A stretch of 11,071 nucleotides of DNA from an uncultured Sphingomonadales bacterium (GTDB lineage: Bacteria > Pseudomonadota > Alphaproteobacteria > Sphingomonadales > Sphingomonadaceae): positions 1 to 11,071 of the forward strand of contig CAITOD010000097.1 of assembly GCA_903893935.1 (NCBI GenBank), in the 5' to 3' direction. Below are positions 1 to 7,287 of this stretch, piece after piece. The notes under the pieces were generated by a model. The model was not told where the DNA came from, made no database searches, and was given only the letters and a program-made list of their open reading frames with translations. The first letter of the stretch is position 1, and each line of letters begins with the position of its first letter. The translations under genes were made by a program, and so were the position numbers.

Positions 1-1775
1 ACGCGACGCGCGAACTGGCCCTTCGCGCCATCCGGCGCGGGATGGGCTTTGCCGGGCTCGAAGCATCGATCGGCGGAACAAAGCGCACGTTTGTGGCCGA
101 TTGCATGGCAATGTCGGGCGGCGCCAGTCCGGTTCTGCATCTGCACCGGCAAGCGGGCGGCGCGCTCGATTATGATGCGGCGCGCGGTGCGTTTCTGCCC
201 GGCGCCGGGCGGCAGAACCACACCACCGTGGGGGCTGCGTCGGGCGAACACGATCTTGCCGCGCTGTTGCCGGCAGCCTTGGTCAATGATCCGCTCGGCG
301 CGGCAACGCCGGCCGCACCGGGGCCGGTCTGGCGCGACGAAGCGCCGGGCAAGGCGTTTGTCGACTTCCAGAACGATGTGACGACGGGCGATCTCGCGCT
401 GGCACAGCGCGAAGGCTATGTCTCGGTCGAACACACCAAGCGCTATACAACGCTCGGCATGGGCACCGATCAGGGCAAGACCGCCGCAATGGTGGCGCTG
501 GCGCAAATGGCCGATCTGCGCGGGGTCGATCTGCCCGAGGCCGGGCTGACCACTTTCCGCCCGCCCTATACGCCGGTTACGCTGGGTGCGTTTGCCGGGC
601 CGATGACGGGCGACCATGCCTCACCGATCCGCCGGCTGCCGCTTGCTGCTGCGCACGATGCTATGGGTGCGCTGTGGGTGCCGGCAGGGGCGTGGATGCG
701 CCCGCGCGCCTATCTTCAGCCGGGTGAAACGCTGGGTGAGGCGAGCTTGCGCGAAGCGCGCATGGTGCGCGAAAGCGTGGGCGTGGTCGATGTATCGAGC
801 CTTGCCAAATTCGAGATCGCCGGTCCCGATGCGCTCGATCTGGTCGCGGCGGTCTGCGCCACGCCGGTGGCGAAGCTGGCGGTGGGGCGCGGGCGCTACA
901 CACTCATGCTGCGCGAAGACGGCATGGTCATGGATGATGGCACGCTGTGGCGGCTCGCAGAAGATCGCTGGCTGATCACCAGTTCGACCGGCGGTGCAGC
1001 GCGGATGAGCCGGCATTTGTCTTATGTGACCGATGTGCTGCTCGGCCATCCGCGCGCGGCGGCGGTTGATGTGAGCGAGCACTGGGCAGGGCTGGCCTTC
1101 GCCGGTCCGCGCGCGGCCGATTTGCTGGCCTGCTTGATCGGCACGGCAGCGCTCGCGCATATGGGGCTGATCGACGCCACGCTGGCCGGCGTTCCGGTGC
1201 GCGTGCTGGCGGCCAGTTACAGCGGCGAACGCGCGTTTGAAGTGCACGTGCGCGGGCACGAAGCCGAGGGCGTGTTTGCAGCCCTGGTCGATGCCGCGCG
1301 CAGCGCAGGCGGCGGGGTCTATGGCCTCGACGCGATGGACCATTTGCGCGTCGAAAAAGGCCATGTGGTGATCGGTGCCGAAGCCGACGGGCGCATGACC
1401 CCGGCCGATCTCGGCCTTGGCGGCATGCTGCGCAAGGCGGGCGGGTTCATCGGCTGGCAGGCGCTGACCCGGCCCGCGCTGCATGATGCCGCGACCCGGC
1501 GGCAGCTGGTCGGGCTGACTTCGCTTGACGGCACCGCGATTGCCGAAGGCGCGATGCTGGTCTTGCGCGAAGGCAGCGAGCCGCTTGGCCATGTCACCAC
1601 TTCGGCGCCGCGCGTGGCCGAACCCGGTGCGATTGCGCTCGGCCTGTTGCAGGACGGCGCGGCGCAACATGGGGCGGTGGTGCTGGCATGGTCGCCGACC
1701 CGGCGCAGCAGCATGCGCGTGCGTGTCGGCCCGCCGCTGTTCTATGATGCCGAGGGGGCGCGCTATCGTGAGTGA
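1..1775 (+). CDS. soxA: Sarcosine oxidase alpha subunit, C-terminal part (5' end outside window)
   Basis: Alpha subunit of heterotetrameric sarcosine oxidase, which oxidatively demethylates sarcosine to glycine in the cytoplasm and passes the C1 unit to tetrahydrofolate. The frame is open from the left edge (first whole codon at 3), so about 590 C-terminal residues of a roughly 1000-residue protein are visible; the methionine codon at 42 is internal. Seen in order: the end of the FAD/NAD-binding domain; a linker with the family blocks FVDFQNDVT (near 357), KRYTT (near 438), TDQGKT (near 466) and TTFRPPYTPV (near 549); then a GcvT-like folate-binding domain (about 640-1480) with MLREDGMVMDDG (near 906) and the acidic pair typical of the folate site; then the GcvT C-terminal barrel ending in FYDAEGARY. 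The N-terminal ferredoxin-like region and dinucleotide motifs cannot be checked. soxG overlaps its stop codon. soxB and soxD are expected upstream, as in the usual soxBDAG order. Substrate could be another N-methyl amino acid; the family is secure. Confidence 0.93.
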   Translation, partial: ATRELALRAIRRGMGFAGLEASIGGTKRTFVADCMAMSGGASPVLHLHRQAGGALDYDAARGAFLPGAGRQNHTTVGAASGEHDLAALLPAALVNDPLGAATPAAPGPVWRDEAPGKAFVDFQNDVTTGDLALAQREGYVSVEHTKRYTTLGMGTDQGKTAAMVALAQMADLRGVDLPEAGLTTFRPPYTPVTLGAFAGPMTGDHASPIRRLPLAAAHDAMGALWVPAGAWMRPRAYLQPGETLGEASLREARMVRESVGVVDVSSLAKFEIAGPDALDLVAAVCATPVAKLAVGRGRYTLMLREDGMVMDDGTLWRLAEDRWLITSSTGGAARMSRHLSYVTDVLLGHPRAAAVDVSEHWAGLAFAGPRAADLLACLIGTAALAHMGLIDATLAGVPVRVLAASYSGERAFEVHVRGHEAEGVFAALVDAARSAGGGVYGLDAMDHLRVEKGHVVIGAEADGRMTPADLGLGGMLRKAGGFIGWQALTRPALHDAATRRQLVGLTSLDGTAIAEGAMLVLREGSEPLGHVTTSAPRVAEPGAIALGLLQDGAAQHGAVVLAWSPTRRSSMRVRVGPPLFYDAEGARYRE

Positions 1776-2259
1776 AATGACCGTCAGCCCGGCCGGCGCC
1801 TTGCTGGCGCTCGATGTGTGGAACCCCGCTGACGGGCCTGCGGTGTCGGCAGCGCTGGGCCTGACTTTGCCCGGACCGGGGCGCGCGGAAAGCGGCCTGG
1901 CCGGTGCCGCGCTGCGGCTCGGGCCGCGACGCTGGTGGCTCGACGGGGCAGGCTTTGTACTTTCCGCGCTGGCAGGCACCTTGCAGGGCCTCGGTACCGT
2001 CACCCCGGTCGAAGGCGGCTGGACGCGCGTCTCGCTCGCAGGCGCCGGCTGGCGCGATCTGATCATGGAAAGCGGCATGATCGATGCCGAAAGTGCGGCA
2101 TTCGGCCCGGGTTCGGTCGCGATCAGCCTGCTGTGCCACGCGCGTTGCGTGATCCATGTGTGCGCAGCAAACCGGTGCGAAGTGTTTGTGCCGGCCAGTT
2201 ATACCGACCATTGCCTGACGCAGTGGCGCGCGACGGGATGGCAGCATATCGCCGCCTGA
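1768..2259 (+). CDS. soxG: Sarcosine oxidase gamma subunit
   Basis: Small gamma subunit of heterotetrameric sarcosine oxidase, a structural partner of the alpha subunit with a fold related to the GcvT C-terminal part. The protein is 163 residues from GTG at 1768, or 160 from ATG at 1777. I chose the GTG because a GAGGGGG tract (1752-1758) sits 9 bases upstream and the 8-base overlap with the soxA stop fits translational coupling; the ATG three codons later remains possible. Family-like features are the GWRDLI segment (residues 94-99), the acidic stretch followed by FGPGSVA (112-118), and CHARCVIHV then VPASYTDHCLTQW near the C terminus, which correspond to the conserved C-terminal block of SoxG. 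The N-terminal third is low in conservation, as usual for this family. The position directly after soxA supports the call strongly. Confidence 0.88.
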   Translation: MSEMTVSPAGALLALDVWNPADGPAVSAALGLTLPGPGRAESGLAGAALRLGPRRWWLDGAGFVLSALAGTLQGLGTVTPVEGGWTRVSLAGAGWRDLIMESGMIDAESAAFGPGSVAISLLCHARCVIHVCAANRCEVFVPASYTDHCLTQWRATGWQHIAA

Positions 2260-2333
2260 CCGGCGCGGTGAAAAGGTTTGGTATGCAAAGACCTGGCGCG
2301 TTACAGCCGGGCTTTTGGGGGAAGAAACAAAAG

Positions 2334-3692
2334 ATGGCGCAACAACAGGCTCCCGCGGTCCGCTCCGGCTGGTTTGCCGGATCGGGTATCGATCAGATGA
2401 CCGCGCGCCAGTGGTATGTGCTGATCGTGCTGTCGCTGGTCTATGCGATCAACATCGCCGACCGTTATGTCATCAGCACGGTGATGGAATCGATCAAGCA
2501 CGATCTGCATGTCACCGACAGCGAGTTGGCCTGGCTTACCGGCACCGCGCTGGCGGTGTTCTACGTGTCGGCCGGCATTCCGATCTCGGCACTCGCCGAT
2601 CGTTACAGCCGCCGCAATATCATTTCCGCCGCCTTGGTGATCTGGTCGGCGCTGACGGTGTTCACCGGGCTGTCGCGCACGTTCGCGCAGATGTTTGCGG
2701 CACGCGTCGGGGTCGGCGTTGGCGAAAGCGGGGGTACGCCGCCTTCAACTTCGATGCTGGCCGACTGGTTCAAGCCGCACCAGCGGACGTTTGCGCTGAC
2801 GTTCTGGGCGCTCGGCGCGTCGCTCGGGGCGTGGATTGGCGCCGATGTCGCGGGAAGGATCGCCGATGCATTCAGCTGGCGCGCGGCGTTCTATGCGATG
2901 GGCGTGCCCGGGCTTGTCATGGGCATCCTGATTTTCCTCACCATCCGCGAACCGCAGCGCGGAATGATGGATGGCGTTGACAGCGAGACCGCGCGCGCCG
3001 CGATCAAGCGGGCGCAAGTGAAAGTGCCGATCGTCTCGGCCTTGCGCACGATCCTCTCGCAACCCGCGACCGTCCACCTGATGATGGGCAGCGCCATTAC
3101 CGCGCTGTGGGGCTGGGGGCTGATGTGGTGGACACCGACGTTCCTGCAACGCAGCTATCACCTGACGGCGGGCCAGGCCGGCGAAATTCTGGGGCCGATG
3201 TATCTTGTCGCGGGCAGCGCTGCCACTGTCGGTACCGGGCTGCTGATGGCAACCAGTGTGATGACCGATCCCAAGCGTGTGCTGTGGCTGATGGCGCTGG
3301 TGGTCGGCGTGGTCACCGTGCCGTCGTTCATGATCTATTGGACCGACGATCTGGCGGTCGCCAAAATCTGCCTGTGGATTCTGGTGCCGGCGATGTATTT
3401 TTATATCGGGCCGTGTTTTGGCCTGCTCAACAATATGGTGCCACCACAATTGCGCGCGATGGCCTCGGCGGTCACGCTGCTGCTCGCCAATATCGCCAAT
3501 CTGGTGATCGCCCCGCAATTCGTCGGGTTCGTCTCGGACTATGTGGCGGGGCCGGGCGGGGCCGATGCCGCGTCGCTGCGGTTTGCGTTGCTGTTGCTTG
3601 CCCCGACCGGATTCTGGGCGACGTTTCACTACATCGCCGCGACGCGCAAGATTGATGAGGAAATCGCCCGCGTGCGCAACGCGCAGTTCTGA
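2334..3692 (+). CDS. Major facilitator superfamily transporter, Spinster-like
   Basis: Inner-membrane secondary transporter of 452 residues with about twelve hydrophobic helices, the usual MFS length. ATG 2334 is chosen because a GGGGGAAG Shine-Dalgarno-like tract (2317-2324) lies 9 bases upstream; an in-frame ATG at 2283 lacks one. Visible marks are NIADRYVIS in helix 1 (residues 40-48), the loop 2-3 motif A variant ALADRYSRRN (86-95), RVGVGVGESGGTPP in helix 4 (124-137), SWRAAFYAMGVPG (181-193) and a charged central loop (about 204-232) separating the two six-helix halves. These fit the Spns-like branch widespread in sphingomonads and related bacteria, whose members have very different substrates, so the substrate cannot be read from sequence. 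It follows soxG by 74 bases on the same strand with no evident terminator, so co-transcription with the sarcosine oxidase genes, and import of sarcosine, a methylated glycine or a related compound, is a reasonable inference only. Confidence 0.9.
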   Translation: MAQQQAPAVRSGWFAGSGIDQMTARQWYVLIVLSLVYAINIADRYVISTVMESIKHDLHVTDSELAWLTGTALAVFYVSAGIPISALADRYSRRNIISAALVIWSALTVFTGLSRTFAQMFAARVGVGVGESGGTPPSTSMLADWFKPHQRTFALTFWALGASLGAWIGADVAGRIADAFSWRAAFYAMGVPGLVMGILIFLTIREPQRGMMDGVDSETARAAIKRAQVKVPIVSALRTILSQPATVHLMMGSAITALWGWGLMWWTPTFLQRSYHLTAGQAGEILGPMYLVAGSAATVGTGLLMATSVMTDPKRVLWLMALVVGVVTVPSFMIYWTDDLAVAKICLWILVPAMYFYIGPCFGLLNNMVPPQLRAMASAVTLLLANIANLVIAPQFVGFVSDYVAGPGGADAASLRFALLLLAPTGFWATFHYIAATRKIDEEIARVRNAQF

Positions 3693-3705
3693 ACCGGCGG
3701 GTTCA
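3690..3705. terminator. Small perfect hairpin at convergent gene junction, possible terminator
   Basis: TGAACC-GGCG-GGTTCA forms a perfect 6-base-pair stem with a 4-base loop. Its left arm contains the stop codon of the transporter gene. It lies in the 38-base gap between two convergent genes, where a bidirectional terminator would be expected. No T tract follows on either strand, so an intrinsic terminator is not proven. Confidence 0.35.
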
Positions 3706-3743
3706 GATCGGGCGGATAAGATCGGGCGGGTCAGATCGGGCGG
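3706..3743. repeat. Three tandem copies of GATCGGGCGG, 14-base period
   Basis: The 10-mer GATCGGGCGG occurs at 3706-3715, 3720-3729 and 3734-3743, spaced by ATAA and GTCA, giving a 14-base period. The third copy lies inside the convergent PilZ gene and encodes its last residues. The array looks like recent slippage or a duplication at the junction; no function can be assigned. Confidence 0.8.
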
Positions 3744-4135
3744 GCTGGTCCATACCGGGGGGTTTGGACGCGGTGGAGTTTGCTGACGCGCCAGTTGGCT
3801 TCGTCCTTGATCCGCGCGATTTCATTGCGAATGGCGGTGGCAAGCTCGACGGTATCGACCGCGTCGCTGAGCAGAACGCCAAAGTCGGTGCCGCGCACCC
3901 ACCGCACGACGCCATCGAGTTCGGGTGCTCCGGGCAGCGTGATCACCACTGCTTCGCCGCGCAGAGGCGGCTTTTCCTTGCAGGTCACACCCAGACCGCG
4001 CTCGGACATGTTGCGGATGATGATCGGGAGCGCTTTGCCGCCGCCCCATTGCAGCGTGCCGCGCACGAGATGAGCGCGGCGGTCCTCGCGTTTGGGCGTG
4101 TCAGAGACCAAATCGCGGTCCGAGAACGTCATCAC
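3731..4135 (-). CDS. Single-domain PilZ protein (c-di-GMP receptor family), copy 1
   Basis: Small cytoplasmic protein of 134 residues consisting of one PilZ domain. PilZ domains bind cyclic di-GMP and transmit it to motility, surface or envelope processes; the partner here is unknown. The two binding motifs are both present: RxxxR as R16-E-D-R-R20 and [D/N]xSxxG as N42-M-S-E-R-G47. The beta-barrel continues through ITLPGAPELDGVVRW (65-79). The start is GTG at 4135, or the adjacent ATG at 4132; an in-frame TAG lies two codons upstream of the GTG, so no longer form exists. A weak GGGA precedes it. The GTG puts the upstream repeat element exactly as far away (81 bases) as in the neighbouring paralog. 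About half of the aligned residues match the protein at 4327-4722. The last residues are encoded by a copy of the junction repeat. Confidence 0.87.
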   Translation of the reverse strand: MMTFSDRDLVSDTPKREDRRAHLVRGTLQWGGGKALPIIIRNMSERGLGVTCKEKPPLRGEAVVITLPGAPELDGVVRWVRGTDFGVLLSDAVDTVELATAIRNEIARIKDEANWRVSKLHRVQTPRYGPARPI

Positions 4136-4326
4136 CAGCTATCCCGTCATCAAATGGGCGAGACACCGACGCGCCTGCCTCGGCTTGATTCCCCATCCGC
4201 GATCATAAGAACCGCTGGTAAACGGATCGTTTACCGCAAGGCTGATTTGCCTTTCGAAAGCGCAAAAAGCGCCGGATCGAGTATTAAAACGAGACAGTCG
4301 CTCCAATCCGGGTCATCCAAACCGGC
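4136..4326. other. Intergenic region between the two PilZ genes, rich in dyads
   Basis: This 191-base stretch is richer in A/T than its surroundings and holds no convincing gene. Besides the dyad at 4217-4235 it contains AAGGC-TGATTT-GCCTT (4238-4253) and the perfect palindrome CTTTCGAAAG (4251-4260), then a duplicated GCGC around an A5 run. This is where the copy 1 promoter should lie if it is transcribed alone. I could not identify -35/-10 boxes with confidence. Confidence 0.6.
4216..4235 (-). promoter_or_regulatory. Putative operator: perfect dyad GGTAAACG-GAT-CGTTTACC
   Basis: Positions 4217-4235 read GGTAAACG-GAT-CGTTTACC, a perfect 8-base-pair inverted repeat with a 3-base spacer, typical in size for a dimeric regulator's binding site. 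The 18 bases 4216-4233 match 4803-4820 upstream of the other PilZ gene at 16 positions. The element lies 81 bases from the GTG start of copy 1. A transcription-factor site is inferred; a transcribed hairpin is the alternative. Confidence 0.55.
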
Positions 4327-4722
4327 TCATATTGTGCGCCGCGAGCCGGTCGAGCTGTTGGTCGCCACGTGGTGCAGCCGGCTGACGGTCCAGTCGGGAC
4401 CGTGCAGCGAGCGCGCGAGTTCGACACGAATCGTGGTGGCGAGCGCTTCCAGATCGACCGCGTCGCCCAGTTCGATGCCGATATTGGCGCACGATTTCCA
4501 GCGAACCACGCCGTCGAGTTCGGGCGATCCGGGCAACGAGATCTTCACCGCCCGATCGAGCGCCGGCGGGTTGGCAAGGCAACGGACACCCAGCCCGCGC
4601 GTTGAGAGATTGCGCACCACCAGCGGGATAACGGCGCCGCAGTCCAGTTTCAAACTGCCCCGGATCAGCCTTGCGCGTCGATCTTCCCGGATTGCCACGT
4701 CGAACTGTTGCCCATGGTCCAT
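4327..4722 (-). CDS. Single-domain PilZ protein (c-di-GMP receptor family), copy 2
   Basis: Paralog of the neighbouring PilZ gene, 131 residues, one PilZ domain, no signal peptide or membrane segment. Both cyclic di-GMP-binding motifs are intact: R12-E-D-R-R16 and N38-L-S-T-R-G43; ISLPGSPELDGVVRW (61-75) nearly copies the other paralog. The reading frame could begin 15 codons earlier at 4767, but ATG 4722 is preferred: an AGGTGA Shine-Dalgarno (minus strand, 4728-4733) lies 5 bases away, and this start gives an N terminus matching the length of the paralog. The last residues (about 118-131, polar and serine-rich) do not align with the paralog and may be unstructured. Gene and upstream element appear to have been duplicated as one unit. 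The effector partner is unknown. Confidence 0.87.
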   Translation of the reverse strand: MDHGQQFDVAIREDRRARLIRGSLKLDCGAVIPLVVRNLSTRGLGVRCLANPPALDRAVKISLPGSPELDGVVRWKSCANIGIELGDAVDLEALATTIRVELARSLHGPDWTVSRLHHVATNSSTGSRRTI

Positions 4723-4834
4723 TTTCGTCACCTGTTCGATCCCTCCGATTTCGCGGCCCTGGGGCAAAACCCCCCGACTTGCCGGCGCGTGTTACCCGGG
4801 AATGGTAAAGGGATCGTCTAGAGCGGGCTTGCGG
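4723..4834. other. Leader region of PilZ copy 2 and 3' flank of the acyl-CoA operon
   Basis: This 112-base gap separates the end of the catabolic operon from PilZ copy 2 on the same strand. It holds the AGGTGA ribosome binding site at 4728-4733, a GGGG-CAAAA-CCCC mini-hairpin (4761-4773), and the shared 18-base element at 4803-4820. I see no strong rho-independent terminator after the operon, so read-through into the PilZ genes is possible. Confidence 0.55.
4803..4820 (-). promoter_or_regulatory. Second copy of the element upstream of a PilZ gene
   Basis: TGGTAAAGGGATCGTCTA matches 4216-4233 at 16 of 18 bases and starts 81 bases from the ATG of PilZ copy 2, the same spacing as in copy 1. The two differences break the internal dyad seen in copy 1, but a different half-site pair, TTACC-7-GGTAA (4792-4808), overlaps here. 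Conserved position suggests a shared regulatory site; duplication without function is the alternative. Confidence 0.5.
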
Positions 4835-5704
4835 TCATTGCCCGATCACGGCGCTTGCTTCCATTATCACGCGCTGATCTTCTGCGCAGGCCGCCAGGGC
4901 CAGCCCGTCGGAGGTTTGGCGCAAGGCAAGGTTCAGTGTCTCTCCGGCAATTGCGGGAGAGAGCGCACGGAACCGGAACGACGCCAGGCGGTTGTCGCCC
5001 AGACGGCGCCGCGCCAGATCGAGCAGCAGGCTGGCGGTCAGCGGCCCGTGCACCAGAAGCCCGCGATAGCCTTCGGCATCGCGCGCATAAGCCAGATCAT
5101 AATGTATGCGGTGGCTGTTGAATGTCAGCGCCGAATAGCGGAACAGCAGCACGCTCGATGGCACGATCGCGCGCGTCAGTGCCCAGCCAGACGGATCGAA
5201 CCGGGCCGGTCCGGGCGGCGGCGGAACCGGTGCAGCACCGGCGGGCGCGGCGTCGCGATAGACCACGGTCTGGGTTTCCGACACCAGCAATGCGTCGCCC
5301 GCGCTGGTCCGGTGTTCGATATCGACAAACACCAGTGGACCGCCCGCGCCCTTGCGCGCGGTAATCGCCGCGATCCGCGACACGCGGCGAACGGCGGCAC
5401 CGGCGGGCAGCGGGGCGTGAAATTCCATCGCGCTCGATGCCCACATGCGGCGGGGCAGCGCGACCGGCGGCAGGAAACTTGCGGCGCTGTCGTCGCGAAG
5501 CGGGTGGCCATCGGGGCCGAGTGCCGCGGTTGCCGCGTCGGGCAGGCCGAGGCACCAGTGCAGGCCTTGCGGTGCATGTCCGTCGGCGGGGGCAGTGCGG
5601 TCAAATGTGGCGCACCAGCGCGCGACCAGCCGGGCATCGACCCGATCTTCGTGCGATTGCTCGCGCCCGATGCAGCTATCCCATGCGTTGATCAATTCCG
5701 GCAT
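4835..5704 (-). CDS. meh: FAS1-like/MaoC double-hotdog hydratase, mesaconyl-C4-CoA hydratase-like
   Basis: Enoyl-CoA hydratase of 289 residues, predicted cytoplasmic, from the HTD2/mesaconyl-C4-CoA hydratase group. In that family the enzyme adds water to mesaconyl-C4-CoA to give citramalyl-CoA (or acts on itaconyl-CoA). The N-terminal hotdog half carries FLPPVALPRRMWA (residues 77-89), close to the group's signature, followed by a GGPLVFVDIEHR strand (121-132) and ETQTVVYR (143-150). The C-terminal half has the signature LLFRYSALTFNSHRIHYD (186-203) with the conserved histidines, then EGYRGLLVHGPLTA (211-224). Start ATG 5704 shares one base with the upstream stop (TGATG), so translation is probably coupled. 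It is the last gene of the operon, next to Mcd-like and two genes after the Mct-like enzyme, which supports this substrate over generic R-hydratases. Exact substrate is inferred. Confidence 0.78.
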   Translation of the reverse strand: MPELINAWDSCIGREQSHEDRVDARLVARWCATFDRTAPADGHAPQGLHWCLGLPDAATAALGPDGHPLRDDSAASFLPPVALPRRMWASSAMEFHAPLPAGAAVRRVSRIAAITARKGAGGPLVFVDIEHRTSAGDALLVSETQTVVYRDAAPAGAAPVPPPPGPARFDPSGWALTRAIVPSSVLLFRYSALTFNSHRIHYDLAYARDAEGYRGLLVHGPLTASLLLDLARRRLGDNRLASFRFRALSPAIAGETLNLALRQTSDGLALAACAEDQRVIMEASAVIGQ

Positions 5705-7287
5705 CAGTTCTGATTGGCCAGCAGCCCGCGCGCGATCACGTGCGCCTGGATTTCGGCCGCCCCTTCGAAAATGTTGAGAATGCGCGCATCGCACAGCACG
5801 CGGCTGATCTCGTATTCGAGCGCATAGCCATTGCCGCCGTGGATCTGCAACGCGGCGTCGGCATTGCTCCACGCGGTGCGCGCGGCGAACAGTTTGGCCA
5901 TGCCTGCTTCGATATCACAGCGCTTGCCGGTCACTTTGGCGCGCGCGGCGGCATATGTCAGCTCGCGCGCCATGACCAGATCGACCAGGCTCATTGCCAG
6001 CTTGTCGGCCACGCGCGGGAACGCGACAATCGCTTTGCCGAACTGCTTGCGGTTCTGCGCGTAGTCGAGCCCGAGTTCGAGCGCGCGGCGCGCCACGCCC
6101 ACCGCGCGCGCTGCGGTCTGGATGCGCGCCCCTTCAAAGGTGCGCATCAGGTGCTTGAACCCCTGGCCCTGCTCGCCGCCAAGCAAAGCATCCGCCGGCG
6201 CGGTCAGGCCGTCGAACTGGAGCGCATATTCGCGCATCCCGCGATAGCCGAGCACTTCGATTTCGCTGCCGGTGAGGCCTTTGGCGGGGAACGGATCGGC
6301 TTCGGTGCCCCGCGGTTTGGGGACGAGCAGCATCGACAGGCCGCCATACCCGGTCTGATCGGGCAAAGTGCGCGCGAGCAGCGTCATCAGGTCCGACCGG
6401 CTGGCATGCGTGATCCAGGTCTTGGCGCCGTCGATCACCCATTGGCCTTCGATCAGGCGCGCGCGGGTCTGCAAGGCGCCGAGGTCCGATCCGGTGTCGG
6501 GCTCGGTGAACACGGCCGTGGGCAGCACTTCGCCGCTGGCAATGCGCGGCAGCCAGTGCGCCTTTTGCGCTTCGGTGCCGCCGAGCACGATCAGTTCGCC
6601 CGCGATTTCCGATCGCGTGCCAAGCGAACCCGCGCCGATCCAGCCGCGCGACAGTTCTTCGGTGATTACGCACATCACGAGCTTGTCGAGCCCGAGCCCG
6701 CCGTATTGTTCGGGAATGCACACGCCGAACGTGCCAAGATCGGCCATTGCCGCAACCGTGGCATCGGGGATCAGCGCATTGGCAAGGTGCCACTTGTGCG
6801 CATGCGGCACGATTTCGGCGTCGGTGAAGCGGCGGAACTGGTCGCGAATGGTATCGAGTTCGGCATCGTGAAAGCTTTCGCCCGGCCATTGCCCTGCGGC
6901 CAGCAGCGCGGCGAGATCAGCACGCAACGGCGCGCAATCGGCTTCGACCAGATTGGCCACCGCCGCGCGCAGGCGCTGCGCGGCCTCGGTCAGGCCGAGA
7001 TCGGCGGGGCGCACCAATTCGTTCTGCCCCATCGGCAATCCGCCCAGCATTTGCGCCAGCGTTTCGGCAAAAGCGAGCTGCGCGACCAGCGCATCGACCG
7101 GGTTCTCGCCGTTCTGCGCCAGCCACGCGCTGACCGCTTCGAGCGCGGCGACGCTGGTGGCGATCCAGGCAAAGCCATGCGCCGCGCGCTGTTCCTGGTC
7201 GATCGACCGCGTGGCGAGCCGCGCGGCCAGCGCCGTGCGCGCTTCGCCAAGATAGGCGTGCGCCGCTTCGAGCGCCGCCGCACTCAT
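5704..7287 (-). CDS. mcd: Long acyl-CoA dehydrogenase, methylsuccinyl-CoA dehydrogenase-like
   Basis: FAD-dependent acyl-CoA dehydrogenase of 527 residues, about 140 longer at the N terminus than ordinary family members. That extra helical domain, with RAAHGFAWIATSVAAL (34-49) and GGLPMGQNELVRPADLGL (82-99), is characteristic of methylsuccinyl-CoA dehydrogenase, which oxidises (2S)-methylsuccinyl-CoA to mesaconyl-C1-CoA in the ethylmalonyl-CoA pathway. The catalytic core begins near 143 (LDTIRDQFRRFTD, 144-156), with FGVCIPEQYGGLGL (187-200), FTEPDTGSDLGAL (260-272) at the flavin, ITHASRSDLM (292-301), FEGARIQTAARAVGVARRAL (384-403) and the C-terminal IFEGAAEIQ (506-514) with Glu508 as the likely catalytic base. 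Start ATG 7287 overlaps the thiolase stop (ATGA); a longer in-frame start at 7332 lies inside the thiolase gene and is less likely. Electrons would go to electron-transfer flavoprotein. The identification rests on recalled family similarity. Confidence 0.83.
   Translation of the reverse strand: MSAAALEAAHAYLGEARTALAARLATRSIDQEQRAAHGFAWIATSVAALEAVSAWLAQNGENPVDALVAQLAFAETLAQMLGGLPMGQNELVRPADLGLTEAAQRLRAAVANLVEADCAPLRADLAALLAAGQWPGESFHDAELDTIRDQFRRFTDAEIVPHAHKWHLANALIPDATVAAMADLGTFGVCIPEQYGGLGLDKLVMCVITEELSRGWIGAGSLGTRSEIAGELIVLGGTEAQKAHWLPRIASGEVLPTAVFTEPDTGSDLGALQTRARLIEGQWVIDGAKTWITHASRSDLMTLLARTLPDQTGYGGLSMLLVPKPRGTEADPFPAKGLTGSEIEVLGYRGMREYALQFDGLTAPADALLGGEQGQGFKHLMRTFEGARIQTAARAVGVARRALELGLDYAQNRKQFGKAIVAFPRVADKLAMSLVDLVMARELTYAAARAKVTGKRCDIEAGMAKLFAARTAWSNADAALQIHGGNGYALEYEISRVLCDARILNIFEGAAEIQAHVIARGLLANQN

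Noticed and set aside
621..2078. Minus-strand open frame of 485 codons opposite soxA and soxG
   Set aside because: It spans two well-supported plus-strand genes and its translation shows no domain pattern.
4761..4773. GGGG-CAAAA-CCCC as a terminator after the acyl-CoA operon
   Set aside because: The stem is only 4 base pairs with no T tract and lies beyond the element upstream of PilZ copy 2; it is not a convincing terminator.
3764..5713. Plus-strand open frame of 649 codons spanning both PilZ genes and the hydratase
   Set aside because: It crosses three minus-strand genes with clear domains and overlaps their regulatory gaps. Its composition is that of an antisense shadow.
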